Positions 18,878 through 29,436 of a DNA stretch of 64,000 nucleotides are shown one piece after another. The notes beneath the pieces were generated by a model. It was not told the origin of the DNA, did no database searches, and saw only the letters and a program-made list of their open reading frames with translations. Position 1 is the stretch's first letter. Every line of letters begins with the position of its first letter. The translations under genes were made by a program, and so were the position numbers. Source of the DNA: Microglena sp. YARC (lineage: Eukaryota > Chlorophyta > Chlorophyceae > Chlamydomonadales > Chlamydomonadaceae); assembly GCA_022414725.1 (NCBI GenBank), contig CM039464.1:11137488-11201487 (forward strand), in the 5' to 3' direction.

Positions 18878-18900
18878 TACCGTGTGAATTCCCCTCTCCG

Positions 18901-18931
<31 letters not shown>

Positions 18932-18959
18932 TGTGAGGATGCGGTCGGGCGAGCGCTCT

Positions 18960-19157
18960 TTACACATCCCATCCATCCTGTACAGCTTGGGCTGACATGA
19001 CGTCGACCTGGGCCTCCAATTCTTTTTTCGCCTTACCCAGTCTTTCCAAGTAAGCGATGCTGTCAACTGCACAGGTTGGAATGTTAGCAAGATGGCTGGG
19101 ACATTTATTGGAATATGGTTGGCAAGGGATTCCGTATTTACGTCGAACGCAGGCCAT
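18960..19157 (-). pseudogene. truncated coiled-coil protein gene at duplication junction
   Basis: The first 61 residues equal those of the gene at 9209-9880 through VMSAQAVQD, then the frame runs into right-end sequence (GWDV) and stops. This directly marks the breakpoint between the duplication units. Confidence 0.85.
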
Positions 19158-19255
19158 GTAATTCGCTCACAATTTATGTACACTCAATGAATCACAATTT
19201 ATGAGTTTTCAATTGAACTCACCCAACACTTGCATGAATAAAAGTCGCCCGCTCT

Positions 19256-19336
19256 TACAGTTGTTCTCAAATAAAGTGGGACACACCTTATAATCATCCA
19301 GACTGCAGATCTTTGCGTTTGGGCAACGTTGGGGGG
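19256..19336 (+). repeat. Tc1/mariner-type terminal repeat, copy 1 in unit B
   Basis: Duplicate of 9979-10059. The equivalent of the 10708 end lies at 19983-20065. Confidence 0.7.
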
Positions 19337-19423
19337 GGGTGCAGCAGGTTGAAGAATTTTACAGAAGCGTTGGTTGCCATACATGCATTCTGATATTTAG
19401 TACCTGCAAATTCCTCATACACT

Positions 19424-19927
19424 TCAAGCCATGCCAAATGTCACCAACTCCCATGTGACACCCGGAGCCAAGAAATCTGTGTGGACGATGCAGTTGCATG
19501 CCAGCATGGTGATGTAGTTCTCGTAGGTGTCCCAGCAGGTGTGCTTCTCCCTGTACCAGACGGCATAGTCGAGCACTGACCGCTGGTGCCGAGTACCAAT
19601 CTCGTCTACGCATGCCATGACATCCTTGGCACCTTGGATCACAGCATCGACCTTCTGGGCAGTGGTCATATTGAAAGTAGGAACACCGTTGTCATCCATC
19701 GTGAGAGAACCGAAGTCAGCTTCTTCGCGGCACTTGTAAGCAAAGAAGAGAAGCAGAAAGGACGACAAACCCTTCCTGCTCCACCTCGTAACAGTGAATG
19801 TGTAAGCGGCACCGAAGAGGGTGAACTCCATGGTGGCCTCATGGGTATTCCTTATTGTCAAGCTGACGTTGACTGAAGTGCCCATGATGCGGCTTTTGAA
19901 TGTCGTAGTACTAAGGCTTGCATCCAT
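19424..19927 (-). CDS. uncharacterised protein, copy B
   Basis: Same 167-residue protein as 10148-10651, from the shared ATG at 19927. The upstream frame differs by one T, so an apparent extension (MDNFNMYAVEE) exists only in this copy. See copy A for description. Confidence 0.5.
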   Translation of the reverse strand: MDASLSTTTFKSRIMGTSVNVSLTIRNTHEATMEFTLFGAAYTFTVTRWSRKGLSSFLLLFFAYKCREEADFGSLTMDDNGVPTFNMTTAQKVDAVIQGAKDVMACVDEIGTRHQRSVLDYAVWYREKHTCWDTYENYITMLACNCIVHTDFLAPGVTWELVTFGMA

Positions 19928-20091
19928 TTCTTCAACTGCATACATATTGAAGTTATCCAATCATTTAATGCAATTTAATTGATACAGTAGTTCTCAAATA
20001 AAGTGGGACACACCTTATAATCATCCAGACTGCAGATCGTTGCTTTTGGGCAACGTTGGGGGGGACTGAGCGCGCTCGAAATAAGGCATAA

Positions 20092-22070
20092 ATGAAGATT
20101 GAGACTGAGCGCGCAGAAGCACTTGAGAAGCAACTGAGGTACGAACTGTCAAGCATGACTGCCGAGCAATGGAATTCCCTGAACGATCATGACAAAGTAG
20201 TATTTGGTGTCCAGGCTCCTTCAGGTAATGCCGGCTACCAACTGTGGGTGGACAAGTACAAGCCAACAAACACTAGAGAGCTGGTGGGAAACAACACGCT
20301 GATTGCCACCCTCAGGATGTGGCTCAGCAACTGGGAGGGTGTAAATCTGCGTGGCCAGCAACCACAGGCCCCTCCTGGCAACCGGAAGAATCCTAAGGAC
20401 CTGTCCAAGAAGGCGGTGCTGCTCAGTGGTCCTCCGGGAATCGGCAAAACCTCTGCCGCCATATATTGGCCAAGGAGTGTAACTTTGAGATTGTGGAGAT
20501 GAATGCCAATGACACCCGTAACAAGTCGGATTCAAAGATCTCAGCTGGCATGGGAGGGAAGTCGGCCAACATGATCAAGGAGATGGCAACCAATCGATCT
20601 CTGTTGGTGGGAGCTGATGGGAAAATGAAGAAGCAGCTGCTGATCATGGATGAGGTTGATGGGATGTCTGGTGGTGACCGTGGTGGTGTGCAAGACCTGA
20701 TCCAGACGATCAAGTCCTCAAAGGTGCCCATTATCTGCATCTGTAACGACAAGTGGAACCAGAAGTTGAAAAGCTTGCGGAACTACTGTGTGGAGCTTGA
20801 CTTCAGGTCACCCACCCCACAGCAAGTCAAGATAAGGATGATGGAGATGTGCCGCAAGGAGGGGCTGACTGTCAATGATGCCACCATGGAGGCCCTGGCC
20901 AAGGGAGCCAATTGCGACCTACGCTCTATCCTAGGACAGCTGCAAATGGTCCGTCTTAGTCGCACCACCCTGTCCTACGATGACGTTAAGGGCAGCCAGG
21001 CATGCGACAAGGACAGTGACCTGTCTCCTTTCGAGTGTGCAAGAAAGTTGCTAGAGCCTGCCAGCTCAAGCATGAGCATTCAAGATCGGCTGAACCTAGC
21101 TATGGTGGACGACATCGTCCCCCTGTTGATCCAGGAGAACTACCTTAACCACCGCCCAGTCATCGCAGGAACTGAGAAGCAGCGGATGAGGGCAGTGGCG
21201 AAGTCAGCTGAGGCCATATCTGCAGGAGATGTGATCAACACGTCTGTGCGGCGGCTACATGAACTGGAGCCTTATGCCTGCCTTCAACACGCTTGCATGC
21301 CTTGTGCCGGGGGCGTACATGCGCGGCGGGAGGGACGCCTTCTGGACAGGAAACAACTACTCTCGCTTCACCTCATGGCTGGGCAACTTCTCAACCTCAA
21401 ACAAGCAAAAACGCTTGCTGGGAGACCTCACCACCACCATGTCTTCCAGCGGCCACATGGCTTCTAGCAGATCTCCCGTGCGGTTAGAGTACCAATCAGC
21501 CATGCGCACCCTACTGACGCGTCCACTAGTGACTGATGGAGAGAGTGGTGGCATCCAGCAGAGTGTTACCCTGATGCAGGACTACTGCGTCTCCCGGGAA
21601 ATGTTTGACTACGTGATTGACGTGACCAAGTTCAAGACCAAGGCCGATTGGGGAGAGGACCCATGAAGGATGTCCCTACAAAGATTAAGAGCGCCTTTAC
21701 CAGGAGCTTCAACCGGCAAGGCCTGCAGGCGAAGTGCGGTGCAATGCTCTCCGCACCTCTGAAGGGCAAAAAGGGTAAGAAGGGCGCTGCCGGAGCAGAA
21801 GACGGAGCGGATGACGATGAGGACGAGTCCGGGTTCGAGAAGCTTAGTGCAGGCGTTGCAGATGAAGACGAGGACGCAGATGATGGCGACGAGATGGTAG
21901 CGGCAGCCAAAGCCCAGCTGCTAAGTGCCAAGCTGAGCAAGAGAGGCATGACGATGGACTTAAAGTCTGACAAGGCTCCAGTCAAGGGGAAGGGCAGTGC
22001 GGGACGGGGCTCCGGGGGCAGAGGGGCAGGTGCAGGTAGAGGGAGTGGGGGGGGAGGGGGGGTGGCATAG
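20092..22070 (+). CDS. RFC large subunit (RFC1-like), copy B, frameshifted
   Basis: The second copy of the clamp-loader subunit reads from ATG 20092 (MKIETERAEALEKQLRYE) through Walker A without a break. A missing C near 20458 then disrupts SAAHILAKE. From 20466 it is open for more than 250 residues, including Walker B and sensor 1. An extra G near 21254 and a missing C near 21661 break it again; copy A is correct at both points. With complementary errors in the two copies, an intact gene of roughly 660 residues is the likely reality. Domain content is as in copy A. The tail ends GRGSGGGGGVA before TAG in this copy. Confidence 0.85.
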
Positions 22071-22088
22071 ACCTACTGTCACGTGGGC

Positions 22089-22164
22089 TGCTACACCATT
22101 AGGTTACACCGTAAGGTGTGCCGTACACGAGGCGGTTTCATTTTAGTATTCCGTCGACTGTATC
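22089..22164 (+). repeat. ACACCGTAAGGTGT hairpin repeat, copy 2
   Basis: Duplicate of 12811-12886. Confidence 0.85.
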
Positions 22165-22277
22165 ACTATACTATCGACTTAACCCCACTGTCTGGTCTCA
22201 CGGCCCTACAGATCTTGAGCTTTAATAGTCCCTGCTTCCAGCAACATTTAAATAGGGTTTTCAGAGTTGTAATCCCA

Positions 22278-22718
22278 ATGAAATCAGTAAGCGGCAACTA
22301 CTTTCGAGTCGGAGCACTCCTTCGCGTTTGCCATGCTCATAATTGTTTAGGGTTTTATATTGTACATTTCAAAACACGATCTTCAGACATGGATTACTTA
22401 CCTTACCAGAATCCCACGTACACTGTAGGGTCCATTGTAACCATAGACAACCCAACAACGCACAACGACTTGGATAAGACAACAAGTATCGTGGGGCTAG
22501 TATACGAGTCTTACATTCACAAGGGATTTCCGATGTATGGTGTGCTGATGAGAAAGAACCATGCGTGCTATGACATGAAAAATTTCAAGCAATCCACCTC
22601 ATGCTTGTCAAGTGATATATGTTGCCAACACTTGGATGAGAACCGTATCACAACACTTGATGTCAACAACAGTAATCACTTTCGGGCAAAGCATGATCAG
22701 CATGCATGTCGGGAATGA
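22278..22718 (+). CDS. uncharacterised protein, copy B (intact)
   Basis: A 146-residue frame from ATG 22278. The frame is open 65 codons further upstream but there passes through the dispersed hairpin repeat. It contains DYLPYQNPTYTVGSIVTID, IVGLVYESYIHKGFPMYG and a Cys/His-rich C-terminus. The intact state here supports the view that the break in copy A is a single missing G. No family recognised. Confidence 0.45.
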   Translation: MKSVSGNYFRVGALLRVCHAHNCLGFYIVHFKTRSSDMDYLPYQNPTYTVGSIVTIDNPTTHNDLDKTTSIVGLVYESYIHKGFPMYGVLMRKNHACYDMKNFKQSTSCLSSDICCQHLDENRITTLDVNNSNHFRAKHDQHACRE

Positions 22719-23061
22719 ACAATGTGTAGGGATAGAGACTTTGGCCTCCGTAGGGAATCCGGGTCCGCAGGTCTGCCCCAAAAAACGAAGGGGAGCTGGA
22801 GTTGGAGGCGCAGGTTCGAATCACACGAGGAGCATCTTTCGGGGCGAGTGGGTGGTGGTTTCCACGGCGCACGTGAGTAGTTGGCTGCATGCATGTTGCA
22901 ACCTTTCGAACCTGCTGCTACTGCTTTCAGTCTTTATCGAACCCGAGCTCATCTTTGCCAACCCTTCAGGTACAAACAACACCATGCCACCCACGTGTGG
23001 TGAGTCGAGTCTACATGCATATAAAAAAACAGGCATCTAACCTTCAATACGACTTGCCACC

Positions 23062-23828
23062 ATGTTTACTGGTAACTGCTCCTCATGTCCTTGTTACAGC
23101 AACTGCCGGTGCACGTATGCTCCACCTTTCCAGGACGGGGATTCAGAGGTAGCACTCAACCTACCGGGCAAGGTCATGCATGTGCGAGCCCTGTGCAGTG
23201 GCTTAGCGTCCATTCGCCCGAGCCTACTCTATGTCAAGAATGCACTGGAAGATCATCATGACATGGATTGGACAATTTTTCAAGACACCGTAGCACGAGA
23301 GCTCACTACTATGGCATCCATGTTCCTGGGCGGCATTTTGGACGGCTGCGTGATCGCAGAGATGCAGCAATCCAGAGACAAAGGGGGCCTGCAGCTCCCA
23401 AGAGATCTGTGTCCTTCCAGGGAACCATGTTCCAGGATGCAACGCTTCGCAACATACAGGAAGGGTTCAACGGATTGCGTTCGTTTTACTTTGAAGAGCA
23501 GAGTGTGCAGGCAAGCTTATGGACTGTCATAATTTTTTGGAAACACTACTTTCCTTACCAACCGCTACCAACAGAGTTCTCGCGAGGAAGGCTACACACT
23601 CTACTCGACTTCCAGCTTGTCCTCGACAGTGACCATGCAGCACTTGACCCAGGTATACCTGAGTCCAAGGACAGCCTCAATAGCAAGCCACTCAGCGGTC
23701 CTGTGGTGCACGACCTCCTAATCCCTGCATTCAACGCTGCGTGCGGCATTACTGCTCGCCTTGTGGAGATTTATGCAGTTTCTGGAAATCATACAGTTGA
23801 TCAAATAATTTTGGGACACTCAGTATAA
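23062..23828 (+). CDS. uncharacterised protein with mariner-derived end, copy B, frameshifted
   Basis: Same gene as 13780-14544. Relative to copy A it has an ACT triplet change near 23308 and one G fewer in the GGGG run near 23385, which shifts the frame after about residue 109. The C-terminal half is readable in another frame to the same HTVDQIILGHSV end. Confidence 0.45.
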
Positions 23829-24575
23829 TTTGAATGATATCCCCCGAAACCAGATACAGGTCCGTGGTTCACTACAAATATTTTTTTGAGGAGTTGCAAC
23901 ATGTGATCACCGTTTTCGCCTACTTTACCGTGTGTTTCCGGGGTTTGAGTGATCGATCCCCCAAGAGTATCGACATCGTTCCACCGTTTGATATAAGTTA
24001 AGTGTAGTCTGCTTGCTACGGGGACGATGAGGGTCACTTCGCTTCACCGCCCAAGTGTTACAGTGAGAAGCCCAAGTGTTACAGTGAGAAGCCCAAGCGT
24101 TACAGTGTACACGAGTCATCAAATGAATCCAATCCAATCCTCTTCCCCGCTCCGCAGTGCCCGCGCTCCCCCTTCAGAAACCAATCGAGCAGGAGTCTGC
24201 TTTAAGCCTCCGTGTGAAAATGAGTATGCGCAAGTCATCGTGATCCCCGCAATCCGCACGACTGCCGACATGATCGATCATGTATGTGTCATCTTCTGTG
24301 TCAAGTTTAAGTTGTTGTTTGCATCGAGTTCTTCATGAACACAGATTGATCATGTTGGAGGGAGTTGTCAATTGAGCAGTGCCTAGTATCATAAAATCCG
24401 ATAGACAAGACCAATCTGAACTGTTTTGTGTGGCATGCTTCATGTAATTGACTACCTCATCGCATGTATTTGGAAATTGTGCAAATTGTGATGCAAACCC
24501 ATGGAAATTGGTGATGCTGTGTTTGGGGAACTGCATTGAGTGGGACATGTCTTCATAATGGTTTATCGAAAATCC

Positions 24576-25115
24576 TCAAAGCATTTTACAGTTTTGAAGC
24601 GAACACCAATCGACATCGTATAGGAAAAAACGAAACTCCAGAAATTTCATGTTTGGGAATGTATCAATCAATGCTTGGACATCACCTTGTAGTTTGGACT
24701 TCATATTGATGTCGCCATCCCAATATCTTGCTTGTGGAAAAATATCTTCGCCGACAAGCTCGACACAAACTGCATTGCTAATTACTGTTGGATTTGATTT
24801 CAACAGTAAACAACCTCCACTCTGGACCTTGATTGGTATGTTATCCGCTGATTCACCTCCCATTTTCACAACTTCTGCAATACTTTGTGTGCACCCTCGC
24901 TTGACGTAACCGATATGTGTGATATCCATATTCATTTTACTGTTCCGCCGATTGTAGTAGATGCCCTCGTTACAAATCGGGTCATTTGGCATCTTTACCA
25001 TCAGGTGATCTGAACTCGCCTCAGCCTGAAGATCTCCAAAATGGACATCTTTAACCCCAGTGCAAATCAAGTTGGACGTGCCTAACGCAGCGATGAGAGA
25101 AGCGTAATCTGTCAT
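24576..25115 (-). CDS. uncharacterised 179-residue protein, copy B
   Basis: Identical in translation to 15293-15832, from ATG 25115. It lies between an intergenic repeat cluster and a GT microsatellite, as in unit A. Confidence 0.55.
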   Translation of the reverse strand: MTDYASLIAALGTSNLICTGVKDVHFGDLQAEASSDHLMVKMPNDPICNEGIYYNRRNSKMNMDITHIGYVKRGCTQSIAEVVKMGGESADNIPIKVQSGGCLLLKSNPTVISNAVCVELVGEDIFPQARYWDGDINMKSKLQGDVQALIDTFPNMKFLEFRFFLYDVDWCSLQNCKML

Positions 25116-25252
25116 TCTATACTGTATGCAAAAGAATTGGGAGTTGAATGAGCGAACGTGTAGATAGATATGAAAATCTTTGGGGGGGGAAGAGGTGTCA
25201 CGATGAACCAAGTTTGCTGATACTGTCCATGTCCGAGATGGAAGCGGCGGCG

Positions 25253-25302
<50 letters not shown>

Positions 25303-25348
25303 TTTCCGTTCCGTAAATCAGTAGTGTGTCTGCTGGATGATGTGACAT

Positions 25349-25470
25349 GTGGGCTCCCCTCCGGTCGCCCACCCGCTCGGTTCCTCGCGGACTCCTTTGT
25401 GGGGGCTCCCCTCCGGTCGCCCCCGGTCGCTCCGTTGTGGGGAAGAGGTGAAAGGGGCTCCGCCACTTGT
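25349..25470 (+). repeat. CTCCGGTCGCC family repeat, copy 3
   Basis: Duplicate of 16063-16182 with two more C residues in the first CTCC run. Confidence 0.85.
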
Positions 25471-25851
25471 TTAATGTGGTACGGTGGTATTTTGTTACTT
25501 TCGTTATTTTTTGATGGGGAGGGCCATAGTGGCACCTGTGCCGCCGTGATGAGAGTGGTCTGTCTCTCTGTGATGTGACTCAACACAGGTTCCGCCTGAT
25601 GCAAAAGTCTCCCTGTGAGTGACTACTCGGCTCCGCCGATGGAGGTGCCGCCTGATGCGAAAGTCGCCGTCCTTGATGAGATGAGGGAGGGGCATGATAA
25701 AAGACCCGACGATCCCCGTAACAGCATAATTTCCTTTTGTTTTGTTCTCTCTTCCTCATTTCTAGAATCAGCAGTAGCATCCTTCATCTAGCCGATAGGT
25801 GGTGGGTCCCGTGAGAGGATCTTCTCGTATTCCCAAAATATGTGGTGGCTG

Positions 25852-26052
25852 CTACCTTGACACCACTCTCATCTCTCCGATATCCTTATCAAAGGCTGCA
25901 GACCGTGGTCCTCTGTAGGCGCTCGCCTGGATGTGCGCCGCCTCACTTATGTCATTTGGATCATCATCAGTATCCGACGATCGACATGAACGACGACCCT
26001 CATAGTTGGTCGTAACTTGCCCATTATGTGTGAGGCTGATGAGCCCTTGCAC
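25852..26052 (-). CDS. possible small protein, copy B
   Basis: Same as 16566-16766 with one substitution (D to N near residue 10). Low support. Confidence 0.2.
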   Translation of the reverse strand: MQGLISLTHNGQVTTNYEGRRSCRSSDTDDDPNDISEAAHIQASAYRGPRSAAFDKDIGEMRVVSR

Positions 26053-26507
26053 TGTTTAAAGATTTCAAATAAATTTAAAGTAATTAAAAGGCTCTGCCTT
26101 AGGCCTTTTATTAAAAATATTTCTTTGTGATCGTCCGTAGGTTGCGCAAGAAAGTGGGCAATCTGGAGAGCCAGCTGAATGAAGTGAGGTGCGAAATATA
26201 TATTCTACGTCGAGTGATTGTAGGGAGGGCACAATACTCATCATGTTCCTCTCAACACATGTTCACAGCCCGGAGCTTAGTGTCTTGAGGAGGTTCGCTG
26301 GCCGGACAGTCCCATGTTCTGATATGGATGACGACATCGACAGGGCTAGGGGCACATACGGCATGGTGGAGCGCCATTCCCACCGCCATGCCATTCGGGA
26401 AAAAGCTCAGGGGGGTGGCCATGGTTCAAATTGACCATCAGTCGCATTACCAGATTCCGGGGGATGTGTGACAGAGGCATATCCTACACGCGTGTTTTCG
26501 CGCGCCC

Positions 26508-26640
26508 ATGAAAGACGAGTGTAAGCAGGTCCGATCCGACACGTGTTTCCGCGAGTCAGCAGCTGAATTCCTGTGGCCCACTCTGTGGGTCCCGCGATTC
26601 CTCTTTCATACTCCCGACATAGTTGTCAAGACACGTGTTT
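26508..26640 (+). repeat. CAGCTGAATTC / GTGGGTCCCGCG repeat, copy B
   Basis: Duplicate of 17221-17345. Confidence 0.8.
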
Positions 26641-26787
26641 CAGCGCGCACCCTACTTGACGCACCCAGTCCAAGCCACACACACCCCAGCCATGTCAATC
26701 TTAACCAAGTACCGACTCCAATTCTTCGCTCACGAAGAACTCAGTGTGTTAGGGAGCATCCAGCGAACTCCGAAAGTAGCTTTGCAT

Positions 26788-26885
26788 TTCAGTGAGTGAA
26801 TTTGGCGATTACGTTACGTGTGTTGTTGTTGTGCTGGCTCTGTTGAGAAAATCGTTTCGTTTTTTTCGAAACGTTGTCTATTTGG
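26788..26885 (+). promoter_or_regulatory. conserved hairpin block, copy B
   Basis: Duplicate of 17500-17600. The stem CGTTTCG/CGAAACG loses its loop G (TTTTTTT instead of TTTGTTT) while the stem is unchanged. Confidence 0.5.
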
Positions 26886-27064
26886 CGCGCGGGGTCCGCG
26901 TTGCCTCATCCGCGTTTCCGATTCGGTCCGTTCCCCCCCCCTATTTGTTGTTTTTATCTGAGCATCCGTTGCATTTCCATGCTAAAAAAAAAAAATGACG
27001 CCTTTTCCTTCCTTTGAAACCACAACAACAACAACAACTGATAAACCCCAACTCAACTGATATC

Positions 27065-28014
27065 ATGTCTACCAACAACATGTCTACAAACAACATGTCT
27101 GCCAACAACATGTCTACCGAGATCACATCATTCGTGAATGATACCTGTATATTAAAAGTTGTCCTAACGACGGACCGAACGAAGCTATCCAGCAAACCCA
27201 CCGTCCCTCAATTGAAGGACATCTGCTACAAGATAATTTCATTTCCCCGCGTTCCTGCGTGCCTCGCAGACCCTGTCTGCGCAATGAAAATTGCGCACGC
27301 TAAGTTTCTCGAAGATTCACCCGGCGCGGAGAAAAAGCCTTTACAGCTAATGCTTCTCCCTGTTGCCGTCGCTGCTGCGAATGCCGTCGCTTCTGCTTCT
27401 GCTGCTGCTGCTGCTCCTGCTGCTTCCTCCTTGCTTGCTCTCGCCAGTGCCCTTGCCCTCCCAGAGGACGACGTCCCCACCGAGGACGTTTGCATGTCGG
27501 AGGAGAGTTCCGGTGGTACCAAGCGCCCCCGCACCACGGTGTCACTCTCTGTGGCTCCTGCTGCTCCGGCTGCTTCTACTGCTGCTTCTACTGCTGCTGC
27601 TGCTCCTGCTGCTGCTCCTGCTGCTGCTCCTGCTCCTGCTGTTCCTGCTGCTTCTGGTGTCTCGTTTTCAACGGGCCCCCCTCCTCCTCCTTGGCCTCCG
27701 GTCGTGTTGGTCGTTGCGGGGGGTCCGTTCTAAAGAACGAGCTTCATGTTGGCTCCAAACACGGCGATCTGACCATCGTGGGGTACTCCCCCACCCTGGG
27801 CTGCACTGCTGTCACCATTCACGGCAACCCGTGTGGTAGAAAACAGGTGCTCTTAAGCAACCCCAATGGTGGGACCTTCACCACTGGCAAGTGCGCGCAC
27901 CTAGCGTGCATGAACCGGACTCCCGCAAAGCGTGAGGCGTACCTCGCCAAGAAGCTCGCTGCTATCGAGCTCTCAATTGAGCTTCGCTCCCTGTCCCTCA
28001 GCCAGCAGCTTTAG
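27065..28014 (+). CDS. Ala/Pro-rich zinc-motif protein, copy B, frameshifted
   Basis: Same gene as 17778-18734. It lacks two repeat units in the second Ala tract and one C in the C-run near 27680. After that point the C-terminal zinc-type motif is read in another frame up to the common stop at 28012-28014. Confidence 0.5.
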
Positions 28015-28096
28015 TTATATAGATACTCAGTTATTTAGATACTCTTTTTTTTTTGCTACATTTCTTAGAGACGAGAAAAAATGGTCCTGCCTGTAT

Positions 28097-28177
28097 GTAC
28101 TGTACTGTACTGTACTGTACTGTACTGTACTGTACTGTACTGTACTGTACTGTACTGTACTGTACTGTACTGTACCG
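28097..28177 (+). repeat. TGTAC microsatellite, copy B
   Basis: About 16 units, longer than the 18817 copy. Confidence 0.95.
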
Positions 28178-28270
28178 TACCGTGTGAATTCCCCTCTCCG
28201 TTTGCGTGCGTGCGTGCGTGCGTGTGTGAGGATGCGGTCGGGCGAGCGCTCTTTACACATCCCATCCATC

Positions 28271-29436
28271 ATCCCCCTTTTGTTTGTGATTCGTGAGTGA
28301 GTGAGTGCACTACTGTGGATTTTGACCACCTGATTCCTTCACCAATCTGAACTACAATTGTGACGTGTTTTTCAAGAATCATCGAATCAAGCGGCAGTCC
28401 TGCCGCCTTTTTGTTGGCTCTCAGAGTGTCTCAGGTCATTTTACTGTTCCGCCGACTGTTTCACTTTACTGTTCCGCCGACTGTAGATGGTTACAACTTA
28501 GTCCCTGTAGAATGGTCCAATCACTTCCCCATCAGGGTATCTGTTGAATCCATACAAAAAAAGCACGTGGCTCTTCGTTGACCAAGGTTTGAATTGCAAT
28601 GTGTGTGTGGAACCGATGCTGATTATCTAACTCTAAGTGGATTATAAGCACTTCATGTGCAAATGGAAGCCTTAGTGTAATGGCGTTGGAAGTTGACGTA
28701 ATATCTTGGACAAACTTGGAGGCCCAGTCTTGGTCCATAACATGCATAGACCGGTCAATAATGTTACAGTTTGAATCTCTATGTAGTTTGGCCAGAATTT
28801 GTGTTTTCTCATTGAACCGCATGGGGCTTGAGGAGTGGCACATCCAAGATGAAGAGGCAATCCCCATCGATGCTTACGGGCGTGAGCCACAAACTGCACT
28901 CGAGGCTCGATTCTGTTGATACAGTCGACGGAATACTAAAATGAAACCGCCTCGTGTACGGCACACACACCTTACGGTGTAGCAACCCACGGGGCAGTAG
29001 AACACCAATACGATTTTGAATCAACAAATTGCAGGATGTTAACGAGAATATCGTGGTTCTTTTTTAGATCACGGCTCTCCATCCTGCAGACTCCGTATCG
29101 TTCTTTTGTCGGTACTTTCGAGAGTGTCCATTGAAAGACCAGCCGCAGTACCGTGGCCCTTCCTGGACCTTCCCCAGTACCGTGGACCTTCCCCAGTACC
29201 GTGGCCCAAAAGAACACGGGGTCTTTGTTGATGCAATGCGTCATGTAAGGAGGTTTCTTTGCTGGACGGGTCATTTTTGCTGCGCAGACATTTATTCACA
29301 TTCACGAAGAATTCGAGGACCAGCGCGCACCAATCTGGCCGAAGGTGAGTCCCCCGATATTGGTAAGCGACCGACTCTAGGACATGCTGAGGGGCATGAG
29401 GATGCATAAAGCTGCATCGTGTTGGTTACATACAGA
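28271..29436. other. gene-poor stretch with repeats and a gene fragment
   Basis: TTTTACTGTTCCGCCGACTG occurs twice in tandem at 28437-28487. The leftward frame 28532-28867 contains DSNCNIIDRS, shared with the fragment at 7721-7882, and looks like a relic. An inverted hairpin repeat lies at 28919-28999. Around 29150-29210 AGTACCGTGG(A/C)CCTTCC is repeated three times. I see no intact gene. Confidence 0.5.
28919..28999 (-). repeat. ACACCGTAAGGTGT hairpin repeat, copy 3 (inverted)
   Basis: ACAGTCGACGGAATACTAAA, then ATGAAACCGCCTCGTGTACG and CACACCTTACGGTGT. It is followed by CAACCCACGGGGCAGT and a segment to about 29036 shared with 33750-33810. Confidence 0.85.

Larger units (their letters stand above)
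9701..18977 (+). repeat. 9.28-kb tandem duplication, unit A
   Basis: Unit A runs from CATCCTGTACAGCTTGGGCT (within the repeat gene) to CACATCCCATCCATC. Unit B follows head to tail. The offset between copies is 9277 at the left, 9275 in the RFC gene and 9293 at the right, the drift reflecting many small indels. The junction at about 18970-18980 fuses the CCATCC of the right end with the CATCCTG of the left end, a microhomology of a few bases. Confidence 0.95.
18978..28270 (+). repeat. 9.28-kb tandem duplication, unit B
   Basis: Second copy of 9701-18977. It ends at CACATCCCATCCATC, after which the sequence (ATCCCCCTTTTG) is unique. Differences from unit A are mainly one-base homopolymer indels, repeat-length changes and a few substitutions. 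Confidence 0.95.
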
